A stretch of DNA of 64,000 nt, from the NCBI RefSeq assembly GCF_004307015.1, contig NZ_SIJL01000010.1:1-64000 (forward strand). The letters are read 5' to 3'. Shown here piece by piece: positions 26,516-34,487 of this stretch (within the stretch, counting starts at the first letter, position 1; each line of letters opens with the position of its first letter). The DNA is from Thermus thermamylovorans (lineage in GTDB: Bacteria; Deinococcota; Deinococci; Deinococcales; Thermaceae). A program made the position numbers and the translations under genes. Under the pieces are notes generated by a model, which was given only the letters and a program-made list of their open reading frames with translations, did no database searches and was not told the origin of the DNA.

Positions 26516-27115
26516 TCAGAACCCCCGCAGGAGGGCCCGGAGGTCGGCCACCACCCGGTCGGTGGCCTCGACCTTGTCGGGGCTATAGAGGAGGGTGAGC
26601 CTGCCCTCCCGGACCACGAAGGTGGTGGCGGTGTGGTCCACCTGGTAGTCCAGGGGTCCCCGGTACTGGGTTTTCTGGTAGTAGACCCCAAAGCGCTGGG
26701 CCACCTCGCGGATGGCCTCGGGGGTTCCCGAGAGGCCCAAAAAGCGCTCGTGGAAGGCCTCGGCGTAGCGCTGGGCGATCTCGGGGGTGTCCCGCTCGGG
26801 GTCCACGCTGATGAAGACCACCTGGACCCGCTCCTGCTCCTGGGGGCTCAGGGCCTGGTAGGCCCGCCTGAGGGCCAGCATGGTGGTGGGGCAGACGTCG
26901 GGGCAGTGGACGAAGCCGAAGAAGATGGGGACCACCTTGTCCTCCAGGTCGGCGAGGCGCACGGGGCCCCCCGCGCCCTCTAGGGTGAAGTCCACGGGGC
27001 GGGGGTTCAGGAGACGGGTGCCGTAAAAGGTGGGGGAACCCTTGGGAAGCAGGAGGTAGGCCACGGCCACCAGGGCCAGAAGGGCGAGCATGGGCCAAAG
27101 CGCTTTCCGCCTCAT
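26516..27115 (-). CDS. Sco1/SenC copper chaperone
   Basis: Membrane-anchored thioredoxin-fold protein that delivers copper to, or reduces, the CuA centre of cytochrome c oxidase. An N-terminal helix (about residues 8-24) anchors it; the copper site is C71-x3-C75 in HCPDVCP plus H161 in VDHTATTF. Length 199 is normal. It overlaps the PCuAC gene by 4 nt, so both chaperones are made together; PCuAC plus Sco is the known pair for loading CuA in Thermus ba3 oxidase. Confidence 0.94.
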   Translation of the reverse strand: MRRKALWPMLALLALVAVAYLLLPKGSPTFYGTRLLNPRPVDFTLEGAGGPVRLADLEDKVVPIFFGFVHCPDVCPTTMLALRRAYQALSPQEQERVQVVFISVDPERDTPEIAQRYAEAFHERFLGLSGTPEAIREVAQRFGVYYQKTQYRGPLDYQVDHTATTFVVREGRLTLLYSPDKVEATDRVVADLRALLRGF

Positions 27116-27534
27116 CGCATCTCCACGGGAAGGACCACCCTAAGCCGGGTGCCGTCCTGGAACTTGAGGACGATCTCCACCCTTTCTCCCGCCTGCAGGG
27201 GGCGCCTGAGACCCTCCAGCATCAGGTGGTAGCGCCCGGGGCGGAACTCCACCCGCCCCCCTGGGGGGATGTCCAGGTGGGGCAGGGGGCGCATCCCCAG
27301 GACCACGTGCCCCCCCCGGTGCTCCCGGTGCTCCTGGTGGATGGAAACCCGCTCGGCCACCGGGGTCTCCCCCCCCACCAGGCGCAAGGGGGCCCTGCCC
27401 CGGTTCTCCAGGGTGAGGTAGGCGGCGGTATCCCGCACCACGGGGGGGACCAGACGCACCCAGCCCCCTGTGGCCACGGGCTGGGCCGCGGCCATGGCCA
27501 GGAGGGCGAGGAGGGGGAAGAAGAGGGGCCTCAC
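27112..27534 (-). CDS. PCuAC-type periplasmic copper chaperone
   Basis: A 140-residue secreted protein of the DUF461/PCuAC family that binds Cu(I) and hands it to CuA sites. A signal peptide covers about residues 1-17. The copper motif H(M)x10Mx21HxM is met by H69, M81, H103 and M105 with exact spacing; the residue after the first His is Arg rather than Met. GTG at 27534 was chosen since it starts the signal peptide and lies 6 nt from a TACCCT box. It shares a mirror-symmetric promoter with the nosD-like gene. Confidence 0.9.
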   Translation of the reverse strand: MRPLFFPLLALLAMAAAQPVATGGWVRLVPPVVRDTAAYLTLENRGRAPLRLVGGETPVAERVSIHQEHREHRGGHVVLGMRPLPHLDIPPGGRVEFRPGRYHLMLEGLRRPLQAGERVEIVLKFQDGTRLRVVLPVEMR

Positions 27535-27540
27535 ACCCTC

Positions 27541-27627
27541 AGGGTAGCAGGGGGGGTGGGACAAATGTACTTTCCCCCAGGGGGGCCTTCCCGAAAGTAC
27601 GAATGTCCCTGGCCCCGGACCTACCCT
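27541..27627. promoter_or_regulatory. Near-symmetric divergent promoter with inverted repeat
   Basis: Arms at 27558-27574 and 27593-27609 form an inverted repeat matching at 14 of 17 positions with an 18-nt spacer. Outside each arm, after 11 or 12 nt, sits the same TACCCTGAGG, 6-7 nt from the start of the PCuAC gene (minus) and the nosD-like gene (plus). Each arm therefore covers a -35 region. A regulator that binds both arms would switch the two copper operons together. Confidence 0.6.
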
Positions 27628-27634
27628 GAGGAGG

Positions 27635-28825
27635 ATGCGACCCTTCTGGGGCCTTCTCCCTCTCCTGGCCGTCTTTGGCCTGGCCGCCCCCGAGCTGCGC
27701 CTCCAAGGGGAGGTGGAAGGCCCCCTGGTCCTCACCACCCCCGGCCTCCAGGTGGAAGGGGAGGGGGCGGTGCTCCGGGGCAGGGAGGGCCACACCCTCG
27801 CCCTCCTGGCCCCCGGGATCCGGGTGCGGGGCCTCAAGGTGGTGGGGGCGGGGCCGGAGGACGACTTCTTCGAACCCGACGCCGCCATCTACCTCCAGGG
27901 GTGCGAGGGGTGCCTGGTGGAGGGGGTGGTGGTGGAGGGGGCCCCCACGGCGGTGCGGATGGAGGACTCCCCAGGGGCGGTGATCCGCGACCTGAAGGCG
28001 GTGGGCCTGGGGGAGTCCCCCGGGGTCCTGGTCTACAGCAGCCCGGGGGCGCGGGTAGAGGGGAGCCACCTCCAGGGTTTTGTGGAGGGGATCTACGTGG
28101 AGTACAGCCCGGGGATGGTCATCCGGGACAACCTCCTGGAGGGCAACGGCCGCTACGGTTTCCACGTGATGTTCTCCTGGGAAGTGGTGGTGGAGGGTAA
28201 CCGGAGCCTCCACAACGGCATCGGCAACGCGGTGATGCACGGGGCGCAGAACCGGGTGGTGGGGAACCTCCTCCTGGGCCACCGCGCCCCCGTGGCCTAC
28301 GGCCTCCTCCTCCAGGACGAAAGGGGGAGCGTGGCCGAGGCCAACCGCTTCCTGGGCAACACCCTCGGCCTGGTGCTCATGGACGCCGAGGGGGTGCGGG
28401 TGGCGGGGAACGGCTTTGCGGAAAACGGCACCGCCTTGCGGATCACCCGGGAGCGGGGGGGGAATTCGGCCTCCGTGGAGGGGAACGCCTTCTTGGGCAA
28501 CCTCTACGACCTCCTGGTGGACGACCCCGAGGCCAAGGTCGAGGTGCGGGGCAACCGCTACGACCGGGCCTCAGGCCTCCCCGTCCCCCACCTGCCCACG
28601 GGCTCCTTTGCCCTGCTCCTCGCCCGGCAGCCGGAGCTTTCCCTCTTCGCCCTCTCCCCGGGGGTGATCCTCTGGGAGGGGGTGGAGGGGCAGGTGCCGG
28701 GGTTGCGGACGGTGGCCCTGGCCGACCCCGCGGCCGAGAGGCTGCCGCGGGAAGCTCCCCTGGCGGGGCCCTGGCTCGCCCTCGGGCTTTTGGGAGGCTG
28801 GCTGTGGTGGCGGCTCAGGGCCTGA
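27635..28825 (+). CDS. nosD: NosD-like periplasmic right-handed beta-helix protein
   Basis: A 396-residue secreted protein with a signal peptide (about residues 1-18), a series of parallel-beta-helix repeats (for example IRDNLLEGNGRYGFHVMFSWEVVVEGNRS-type turns, residues 90-300) and a C-terminal transmembrane helix (about 372-391). NosD works with NosF and NosY in maturing the copper-sulfide CuZ centre of nitrous oxide reductase. It heads a tight operon and overlaps nosF by 22 nt. No nosZ is seen in the window, so its client may be another copper enzyme. Confidence 0.85.
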   Translation: MRPFWGLLPLLAVFGLAAPELRLQGEVEGPLVLTTPGLQVEGEGAVLRGREGHTLALLAPGIRVRGLKVVGAGPEDDFFEPDAAIYLQGCEGCLVEGVVVEGAPTAVRMEDSPGAVIRDLKAVGLGESPGVLVYSSPGARVEGSHLQGFVEGIYVEYSPGMVIRDNLLEGNGRYGFHVMFSWEVVVEGNRSLHNGIGNAVMHGAQNRVVGNLLLGHRAPVAYGLLLQDERGSVAEANRFLGNTLGLVLMDAEGVRVAGNGFAENGTALRITRERGGNSASVEGNAFLGNLYDLLVDDPEAKVEVRGNRYDRASGLPVPHLPTGSFALLLARQPELSLFALSPGVILWEGVEGQVPGLRTVALADPAAERLPREAPLAGPWLALGLLGGWLWWRLRA

Positions 28826-29481
28826 GGAAGGCGGGGCGGCTCCTCGGGGTGAGCCTCGAGGTCCGAGGGGGGGTGGTGGGCCTCCTGGGCCCCAACGGGG
28901 CGGGGAAAAGCACCCTCCTCGCCCTCCTCGCCGGGCGCCTCCGGCCCGACGGCGGGGAGGCCCGGCTCCTGGGCTATCCCCCCCGCGACCCCCGGGCCCT
29001 CCCCCTTAGGGCCTACCTCCCGCAAAGCCCCAGGCTTTTCCCCCATCTCAAGGCCCGCGAGGTCCTGGAAGGGGCGAGGCGGGCCAAGGGCTTGGGCCGG
29101 GAGGCCCTGGAGGAGGCGGCGGGGCGCATGGGGCTGGAGGGGCTCCTGCACCGGCCCGTGGGCCTCCTCTCCGGGGGGCAGCGCCAGCGCCTGGCCCTGG
29201 CGGCGGCCCTTATGGGGGACCCCCCCATCTGGCTCCTGGACGAGCCCACCGCCGCCTTGGACCCCAGGGGGCGGGAGCGGTTCTGGGCCTGGGTGGAGGC
29301 CAAGCGGGAGGGGGTGGTCCTCCTAGCCCTGCACCACGTGGAGGAGGCCCGGCGGGCGGACCGGCTGGCGCTCCTGCGGGGCGGGCAGCTGGTGGAAGAG
29401 GGCCCCCCCGAACTGGTTTTGGGCCCTGGGGACGAGCGCGTCCCTTGGCTGATGGAGGTGCTCTATGAGGAACCGGCGTGA
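28804..29481 (+). CDS. nosF: NosF-like ABC transporter ATPase
   Basis: A 225-residue cytoplasmic ATPase. Walker A is GPNGAGKST, the signature is LSGGQRQR, Walker B is IWLLDEPTAALDP and the switch histidine is in ALHHVEEARR. The position between nosD- and nosL-like genes, with a NosY-like permease downstream, supports the name; ATPases of other export systems look similar. GTG at 28804 or 28807 can be the start. It overlaps nosD by 22 nt and the next gene by 17 nt. Confidence 0.86.
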   Translation: MVAAQGLRKAGRLLGVSLEVRGGVVGLLGPNGAGKSTLLALLAGRLRPDGGEARLLGYPPRDPRALPLRAYLPQSPRLFPHLKAREVLEGARRAKGLGREALEEAAGRMGLEGLLHRPVGLLSGGQRQRLALAAALMGDPPIWLLDEPTAALDPRGRERFWAWVEAKREGVVLLALHHVEEARRADRLALLRGGQLVEEGPPELVLGPGDERVPWLMEVLYEEPA

Positions 29482-30160
29482 GGTGCTCAAGGTTCTAGGG
29501 GGCCTGGTCCTGGCGGGGCCCGCCTTGGCCCAGCATGGGGGCCACGGCCACGGGGGGATAGCCTCCCCTCGGGGGGGGAGCCTGGTTTCCGCCAGGACCA
29601 CCCCCTGGGAGGACGGGCGGTGCGCCTTCTGCGACATGCCCCTCAAGACCCCCGAGGGGCAGTGGCGGGGGCGCACCTTCCCCCAGGGCTTCTTCGAGCA
29701 GACCTACAGCCAGATCGCCTTTGAGCGGCCCCGTCCTGCTCCCCACGACCCCAAGCAGACCGTGGAGGCCCTGCACTTCGAGAGCATCGCCTGCATGGTG
29801 AACTACGCCTGGGTCCACGGCCTTGGGGACGGGGAGGGGGCCACCTTCCACGTGACCGACCGGGGGGGCTACGACCCCGCCCGGCCCCAGGAGACGGCCC
29901 GCCTGGTGCCCGCCCGCCAGGCCACCTTCTACTGGGGGGAGCGGATGATGGTGGTGATGAACGCCAGGCTGGTGGCCTTCGCCGACCCTGCCCAGGCCCG
30001 GGCGTTTGCGGAGCGGCACCGGGAGGCCCACGGCCGCCAGCGGCTCCTGGACTTCCAGACCCTCCTGGACCTGGCCCCTCTGCCGGAGATGAACCTGGTG
30101 GCCCTCCTGGCCCGGCACGCGGGGCTTCTGGAGGAAGGGGAAGGGCACCACGGGCACTAG
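29465..30160 (+). CDS. nosL: NosL-like copper protein (first copy)
   Basis: A 231-residue exported protein of the NosL family, copper-binding accessory factors. The N-terminus has RREVLK followed by a hydrophobic stretch, like a twin-arginine signal, then a His-rich segment HGGHGHGG. The NosL motif C53-x2-C56-x-M58 follows; the C-terminus ends in another His cluster (GHHGH). Most NosL are lipoproteins, but no lipobox cysteine is present here. It sits 3 nt before the second NosL copy. Confidence 0.78.
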   Translation: MRNRREVLKVLGGLVLAGPALAQHGGHGHGGIASPRGGSLVSARTTPWEDGRCAFCDMPLKTPEGQWRGRTFPQGFFEQTYSQIAFERPRPAPHDPKQTVEALHFESIACMVNYAWVHGLGDGEGATFHVTDRGGYDPARPQETARLVPARQATFYWGERMMVVMNARLVAFADPAQARAFAERHREAHGRQRLLDFQTLLDLAPLPEMNLVALLARHAGLLEEGEGHHGH

Positions 30161-30163
30161 GCC

Positions 30164-30679
30164 ATGCGGCGACGCGAGCTTCTCCTCGGCCTTTTAGGGG
30201 TGGCCTTTCTGGGCCGGGCCCTGGCCGCCCCCCGGGCCCTTAGGGTGGGGGTGGAGGCCTGCCCCTACTGCTTCATGACCGTTCTGGACGCCCGCCACGC
30301 CGCCCAGGCGGTGAATCCCCAGGGGCGGGCCTTCTTCTACGACGACCCCGCCTGCCTCCTGGACCAGCTGAACGGCTGGGGGGGGCCCTCCCTCAGCGCC
30401 CGGGAGGTCTACCTGGCGGACTTCGGGGGGAGCACCCGCACCGCCCCCCGCTGGGTGGCCGCAGAAAGGGCCCTCCTCTACCACCACCCCCGGATCCGGA
30501 CCCCCATGGGCTCGGGCCTCCTGGTCTTCGCCGACAGGCAGGCCCTGGCAGAGCACCTCCGGGCCCGGCCCGAGCGGGCGGGGGGGCGGGTCCTCACCTG
30601 GGTGGAGGCCCTGAAGGAGGGGGAGGGGCGCACCTGGGTGCCCGCCGACTTCCTCCCCCCACCCCCCAAGGTCCCATGA
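30164..30679 (+). CDS. NosL-like copper protein (second copy)
   Basis: A 171-residue paralogue of the preceding gene. The N-terminus MRRRELLLGLLG is again twin-arginine-like, cleavage is likely after ALAA, and the copper motif is C33-x2-C36-x-M38 (CPYCFM). The rest includes DDPACLLDQL and ends with a Pro-rich tail. Its presence next to a first NosL suggests division of labour in copper delivery or binding; this is inference. It overlaps the next gene by 4 nt (ATGA). Confidence 0.76.
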   Translation: MRRRELLLGLLGVAFLGRALAAPRALRVGVEACPYCFMTVLDARHAAQAVNPQGRAFFYDDPACLLDQLNGWGGPSLSAREVYLADFGGSTRTAPRWVAAERALLYHHPRIRTPMGSGLLVFADRQALAEHLRARPERAGGRVLTWVEALKEGEGRTWVPADFLPPPPKVP

Positions 30680-31425
30680 CCGCCCTCTTCCTGAAGGAGG
30701 TCTGGCGCAACCCTTGGGCCCTGGGCCCCCTGGTCCTACCCCCCCTCCTGGCCCTGGGCTTCCTGGGCCGGGGGGAGGGGGTGGGGCTGGTGGGGCTGTA
30801 CTCCGGGCTCCTCCTCCTCCTCCCCCCCCTGGTCCTGGCCCTGGGGGTGCCCCTATTGGCCTCGAGGGAGGAGTGGGCCTTCCTCCTGGGCCTGCCCCTC
30901 CGCCCCTTCCGGGGGTTCTTGCTGGGGGCGCTGGGGGTTTTCCTGGGCCTCGGTCTGCCCCTGGCCCTGGGCCTCCTGCTGGGGGCGGGGGTCTTGGGGC
31001 TTTCCGGGAAGGCCCTCCTCTGGCTCCTCCTCTCGGGGACAGGGGTGCTGGCCTTCTGGCTGGGGCTTGCCGCCCTGCTTTCCGCCCTCCTCCTGGAGGA
31101 AAGGCGGGTCTTGGGCCTGGGTTTCGCCCTCTTCGGCCTGCTGAACGTCCTCTACGGCCCCCTGGTGGTGGCCCTGGCGGTGCGCCTCAAGGACTACCCC
31201 CTGGAGGGCTTCTTCACCCTGGCCCTCCTCCTGAACCCCCAGGAGACCCACCGGGTGGGGCTCCTTGCGGGCCTGGACGCCCCGGTGCTCACCGGGCCCG
31301 TGGGCTACCTGGTGGCGGAAAGGCTGGGGGAGGTGGGACCCCTCTTGGGGTTCGCCCACCTCTCCCTCCTCGCTCTGGCCTTGGCGCTTCTCGGCGGCCT
31401 GGTCTTCGCCCGGCGGGACCGGTAG
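30676..31425 (+). CDS. nosY: NosY-like ABC-2 permease
   Basis: A 249-residue membrane protein with about six helices and little charge, typical of ABC-2/NosY/CcmB-type permeases. The loop after helix 2 (LLASREEWAFLLGLPL) matches the ABC-2 coupling segment. With the NosF-like ATPase it would make the NosDFY transporter that exports a sulfur species or other factor for copper-site maturation. Sequence alone would also permit CcmB or another export permease; operon position decides the name. Confidence 0.72.
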   Translation: MTALFLKEVWRNPWALGPLVLPPLLALGFLGRGEGVGLVGLYSGLLLLLPPLVLALGVPLLASREEWAFLLGLPLRPFRGFLLGALGVFLGLGLPLALGLLLGAGVLGLSGKALLWLLLSGTGVLAFWLGLAALLSALLLEERRVLGLGFALFGLLNVLYGPLVVALAVRLKDYPLEGFFTLALLLNPQETHRVGLLAGLDAPVLTGPVGYLVAERLGEVGPLLGFAHLSLLALALALLGGLVFARRDR

Positions 31426-31426
31426 G

Positions 31427-31774
31427 ATGGGACCTGTGGAGATCCTGCTCACCACCTTGGACGAGGTGCCCGGCCACCGGGTGGTCCAGGTGCTGGGGGT
31501 GGTCAAGGGCAGCGCGGTGCGGGCCAAGCACCTGGGTAAGGACCTCCTGGCGGGCCTCCGAACCCTGGTGGGAGGGGAGATCCCCGAGTACGCGGAGATG
31601 CTGAGGGAAGCCCGGGAGGAGGCGGAAAGGCGGCTGCTGGAGGAGGCCCGGCGGCTTGGGGCCCACGCCGTGCTGGGGGTGCGCTACGCCACCGCGGGGG
31701 TCATGGCGGGGGCGGCGGAGATCCTGGCCTACGGCACCGCCGTGCGCCTAGAAGCCCTGAGGGAGCGCCCCTAG
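31427..31774 (+). CDS. YbjQ/DUF74 heavy-metal-binding-type protein
   Basis: A 115-residue cytoplasmic protein. The start ILLTTLDEVPGHRVVQVLGVVKG and the later RRLGAHAVLGVRYAT are diagnostic for the YbjQ family, which forms pentamers and was named for possible metal binding. It has no cysteines. It starts right after the nosY-like stop, so it probably belongs to the same transcript and may serve the metal-handling function. The next gene begins in its stop codon. Confidence 0.82.
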   Translation: MGPVEILLTTLDEVPGHRVVQVLGVVKGSAVRAKHLGKDLLAGLRTLVGGEIPEYAEMLREAREEAERRLLEEARRLGAHAVLGVRYATAGVMAGAAEILAYGTAVRLEALRERP

Positions 31775-32217
31775 TGCGGCTTGCCGCCTTTTTCCTCGCC
31801 CTCCCTTTCTTCCTGCAGCTCCTGGGCTTCGGGGAAACCCCCCTGGGCGGGGGGCTTTGCGGGGACATGTTCGCCGGGAGGGACCTGCCCCTGGACCAGC
31901 AGCCCGCGGGCTTCTGGTACGGGGTCCTCTTCATGTTCCTCCTGGCGGCCCAGCTGGGCTACGGGCTCTCCCTTCTTCTCCTCCCCCTCTTGGAGGTGCG
32001 CCTGGGCCCGGGGTGGCTCCGGGTGGGGCGGGGCCTGGTGGGCACCCTCCTTCTCCTCTTCCTCCTCACCCGCACCACCGGCCTGCCCACCCCGGGGCCC
32101 GTGGGCTGGCGGCTGGAGCCCGCCCCCCTGGACCCCCTAAGCCTCCTCCTGGTGGGCCTCTCCCTCCTCGGCGGCCTCCTCCTGCGGGAGAATAGGGGGC
32201 ATGGAACGGCTGCTTGA
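31774..32217 (+). CDS. Small polytopic membrane protein, unknown
   Basis: A 147-residue protein not recognised. Four hydrophobic segments are visible (about residues 2-17, 46-68, 84-100 and 120-138). The first loop has a single cysteine (G-G-L-C-G-D-M-F) and the motif D-Q-Q-P-A-G-F-W-Y-G just before helix 2. It starts with GTG overlapping the YbjQ stop by one base and its end overlaps mazG by 17 nt, so it may link the copper operon to mazG transcription. Confidence 0.62.
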   Translation: MRLAAFFLALPFFLQLLGFGETPLGGGLCGDMFAGRDLPLDQQPAGFWYGVLFMFLLAAQLGYGLSLLLLPLLEVRLGPGWLRVGRGLVGTLLLLFLLTRTTGLPTPGPVGWRLEPAPLDPLSLLLVGLSLLGGLLLRENRGHGTAA

Positions 32218-32788
32218 GGTGATGCGCCGCCTGCGGGGCCCTGGAGGGTGCCCTTGGGACCGGGCCCAGACCCACGAGAGCCTGGTGCCCTACCTCCTGG
32301 AGGAAGCCTCCGAGGCCGCGGACGCCCTCCTCCGGGGAAACCCGGCGGAGATGGCCGAGGAGCTGGGGGACGTGCTCCTGCAGGTGGCCTTCCACAGCGT
32401 CATCGCCGAGGAGGAGGGGCGTTTCACCTACGGGGACGTGGAGCGCCGCATCGTGGAGAAGCTCATCCGCCGCCACCCCCACGTGTTCGGCGGGGCCAAG
32501 GCGGACACCCCGGAGGAGGTGAAGGGGCGCTGGGAGGCCCTGAAGGCGGAGGAAGGGAAAAGGGAAGCCCCTTGCGGCCTGCCCAAAACCCTCCCCACCC
32601 TCCTCCGGGCCTACGAGCTGCAGAAGAAGGGGGTGGAAAAGGGGAGTGAGGCGGGGTTGAGGGCCGCGCTGGAGCGGGGGGACCTGGAGGAGGCGCTTTG
32701 GCAGCTGGTAGGGCTTTTCGCCGAGCGGGGCCTGGACCCCGAGAGCGCCTTAAGAAGGCGCTCCCTCAGGGCCTGCCGGGAGGGCTAG
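32201..32788 (+). CDS. mazG: MazG nucleoside triphosphate pyrophosphohydrolase
   Basis: A 195-residue all-helical NTP pyrophosphatase that removes aberrant nucleotides. The N-terminal domain has GGCPWDRAQTHESL, the catalytic E-E-A-S-E-A-A-D and E-E-L-G-D-V-L-L-Q motifs (ExxE and ExxD), and RHPHVFGG. It is shorter than two-domain E. coli MazG (263) and seems to keep one full domain plus a degenerate C-terminal helical part. It overlaps its neighbours by 17 and 91 nt, so its end is read in two frames. Confidence 0.9.
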   Translation: MERLLEVMRRLRGPGGCPWDRAQTHESLVPYLLEEASEAADALLRGNPAEMAEELGDVLLQVAFHSVIAEEEGRFTYGDVERRIVEKLIRRHPHVFGGAKADTPEEVKGRWEALKAEEGKREAPCGLPKTLPTLLRAYELQKKGVEKGSEAGLRAALERGDLEEALWQLVGLFAERGLDPESALRRRSLRACREG

Positions 32789-33288
32789 CCCTCCCCGAGG
32801 GCTTCCGCCTGGCGGCGGTGGCCGTGCCCCTCCTGGGGGAAAGCCTCCTCTTTACCCGGCGGAGCCCCCACCTCCCCACCCACGCGGGGCAGGTGAGCTT
32901 CCCCGGGGGGGTGGTGGAGCCGGGGGAGACGCCCGTGGAGGCGGCCCTGCGGGAGGCGGCGGAGGAGGTGGGCCTTTCGGGGCTGGAACCTTTGGGCTTC
33001 CTCTCCTCCACCCTCTCCCCCCAGGGCTTCCTGGTCCAGCCGGTGGTGGTCTACCGGGAAGACCTCCCCCCCCTAAGGCCCAGCCCGGAGGAGGTGGCCG
33101 AGGTCCTCCTGGCCCCCCTCGAGGAGCTCCTGGGGGTGGCCCCCTGGAGCGAGGTGCGCCTGGGCCGCACGGTGTGGCACTTCCCCTGGCGGGGGGTGGA
33201 CATCTGGGGGGTGACGGGGAATATCCTGAAGGAGTTCCTGGAGGTGTGGCGTGGAGCGCATCGGGATTCTCTTGGCGGACCTCTTTGA
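32698..33288 (+). CDS. NUDIX hydrolase, CoA-pyrophosphatase-like
   Basis: A 196-residue protein. The NUDIX box GGVVEPGETPVEAALREAAEEVGL is preceded by HAGQVSFPG, the extension that marks CoA pyrophosphatases (NUDT7/YeaB type). The TTG start at 32698 overlaps mazG by 91 nt; no ATG/GTG exists between the mazG stop and the first conserved strand, so either this TTG or a downstream non-standard codon is used. The residues before about L19 may not be part of the protein. Confidence 0.82.
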   Translation: MAAGRAFRRAGPGPRERLKKALPQGLPGGLALPEGFRLAAVAVPLLGESLLFTRRSPHLPTHAGQVSFPGGVVEPGETPVEAALREAAEEVGLSGLEPLGFLSSTLSPQGFLVQPVVVYREDLPPLRPSPEEVAEVLLAPLEELLGVAPWSEVRLGRTVWHFPWRGVDIWGVTGNILKEFLEVWRGAHRDSLGGPL

Positions 33289-33751
33289 CGAGCGGGAGTT
33301 CCTCTACCCCTACTACCGGGTGCAGGAGGCGGGGTACCGGCCCCTGGTCATAGGGCCGGAGGCCAGGGAGTACCGGGCCAAGTCGGGCTTTGCCTGGAAG
33401 GCGGATCTGAGCGCCAAGGAGGCCCCGGAGCTTGGGGGCCTCCTCATCCCCGGGGGCTTCGCCCCGGACTACCTGCGCCGGAGCCCGGAGGTGCTCTCCC
33501 TGGTGCGGCGGGTGGCGGGGGAGGGGAAGCCCCTCGGGGCCATCTGCCACGCGGGCTGGGTCTTGATCAGTGCCGGGCTCGTGCGAGGAAGGCGGGTCAC
33601 GGGCTTCCGCTCCATCCGGGACGACCTCACAAACGCCGGGGGGCTTTACCGGGAAGAGGGGGTGGTGGTGGACGGAAACCTGGTCACCGCCCAGGGCCCC
33701 CAGGACCTCCCCGGGTTCATGCGGGCTTTTCTGGAGCTTCTCCAGGGGTGA
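33251..33751 (+). CDS. DJ-1/PfpI-family protein
   Basis: A 166-residue class-I glutamine amidotransferase-like fold. The nucleophile elbow is A-I-C99-H100-A-G-W and an acidic residue in the LFDEREF segment (residues 11-17) fits the general pattern, as in PfpI/YhbO deglycase-like stress proteins. Its chemistry (protease, glyoxalase or deglycase) cannot be fixed from sequence. GTG start; overlaps the NUDIX gene by 38 nt and the convergent argB end by 35 nt. Confidence 0.88.
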   Translation: MERIGILLADLFDEREFLYPYYRVQEAGYRPLVIGPEAREYRAKSGFAWKADLSAKEAPELGGLLIPGGFAPDYLRRSPEVLSLVRRVAGEGKPLGAICHAGWVLISAGLVRGRRVTGFRSIRDDLTNAGGLYREEGVVVDGNLVTAQGPQDLPGFMRAFLELLQG

Positions 33752-34487
33752 AGCGGGTCCCCGCCTCCCCGGAAAGCACCCGTCCCAGCACACCCCGCTC
33801 CCCCTTGGCGATGGCCGCCCAGGGGGCCCCGGCCGCCAAGGCCCTGAGGGCCGCCGCCACCTTGGGGAGCATCCCCCCCCGGACCACCCCCCGGGCCTTC
33901 AGGGCCTCCACCCCCTCGGGGGTCAGGCGGGGGAGGCGGGTCCTGGGGTCCTGGGGGTCCTCCAGAACCCCCTCCACATCGGTGAGGAAGACGGCAGGCC
34001 ACCGGAGGGCCCCGGCCACCGCCCCCGCGGCGGTGTCCGCGTTCACGTTCAGCGGGCCCGCCTCGTCCAGGGCGATGGGGGCGAGGAGGGGGGTGTAGCC
34101 CCCCGCCAGCAGGTCCAGGAGGAGCCCGGCCTCAACCCCCACCACCTCCCCCACCCGGCCCAGCCCCGGGAGGGCCTGGCCCCGGAGGCAAAGGGCGTCC
34201 CGGCCCGAGAGGGCCACCGCCTTCCTTCCCCTTCGGGAAAGCCCCTCCGCCAGGCGCTTGCCCGTGAGGTAGAGGGCCATCTCCACCGCCTCCAGCTGCT
34301 CCTCGGGGGTAACCCTGAGCCCTTCCACGAAGCGGCTTTGGAAGCCGAGCCGCTCCAGGAGGGCCCCGATCTCCGGGCCGCCCCCGTGGACCAGGACCAG
34401 GGGGCCGGGGTAGCCCGAAAGCTCGTCCAGCAGGGCTTCGGCCCCCCTTAGGCTTCCTCCCACCTTCACCAAGAGCGCTTCACTCAA
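33717..34487 (-). CDS. argB: Acetylglutamate kinase
   Basis: Phosphorylates N-acetylglutamate in arginine synthesis. Amino-acid-kinase motifs are visible: VKVGGSL at the start, VLVHGGGPEIGALL, GLRVT, and NVNADTAAGAVAGAL. The 256-residue length fits the short ArgB type without the arginine-binding N-helix, so feedback inhibition is not predicted from sequence. It differs from the related LysZ, which has LLLVHGGSAETN-type sequence. The start is TTG. It overlaps the upstream unknown gene by 8 nt, suggesting coupling. Confidence 0.9.
   Translation of the reverse strand: MSEALLVKVGGSLRGAEALLDELSGYPGPLVLVHGGGPEIGALLERLGFQSRFVEGLRVTPEEQLEAVEMALYLTGKRLAEGLSRRGRKAVALSGRDALCLRGQALPGLGRVGEVVGVEAGLLLDLLAGGYTPLLAPIALDEAGPLNVNADTAAGAVAGALRWPAVFLTDVEGVLEDPQDPRTRLPRLTPEGVEALKARGVVRGGMLPKVAAALRALAAGAPWAAIAKGERGVLGRVLSGEAGTRFTPGEAPEKPA

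Noticed and set aside
27112-27888. A 258-codon version of the PCuAC gene
   Set aside because: Its first 118 codons read through the divergent promoter and part of nosD; the signal peptide starts at the GTG at 27534.
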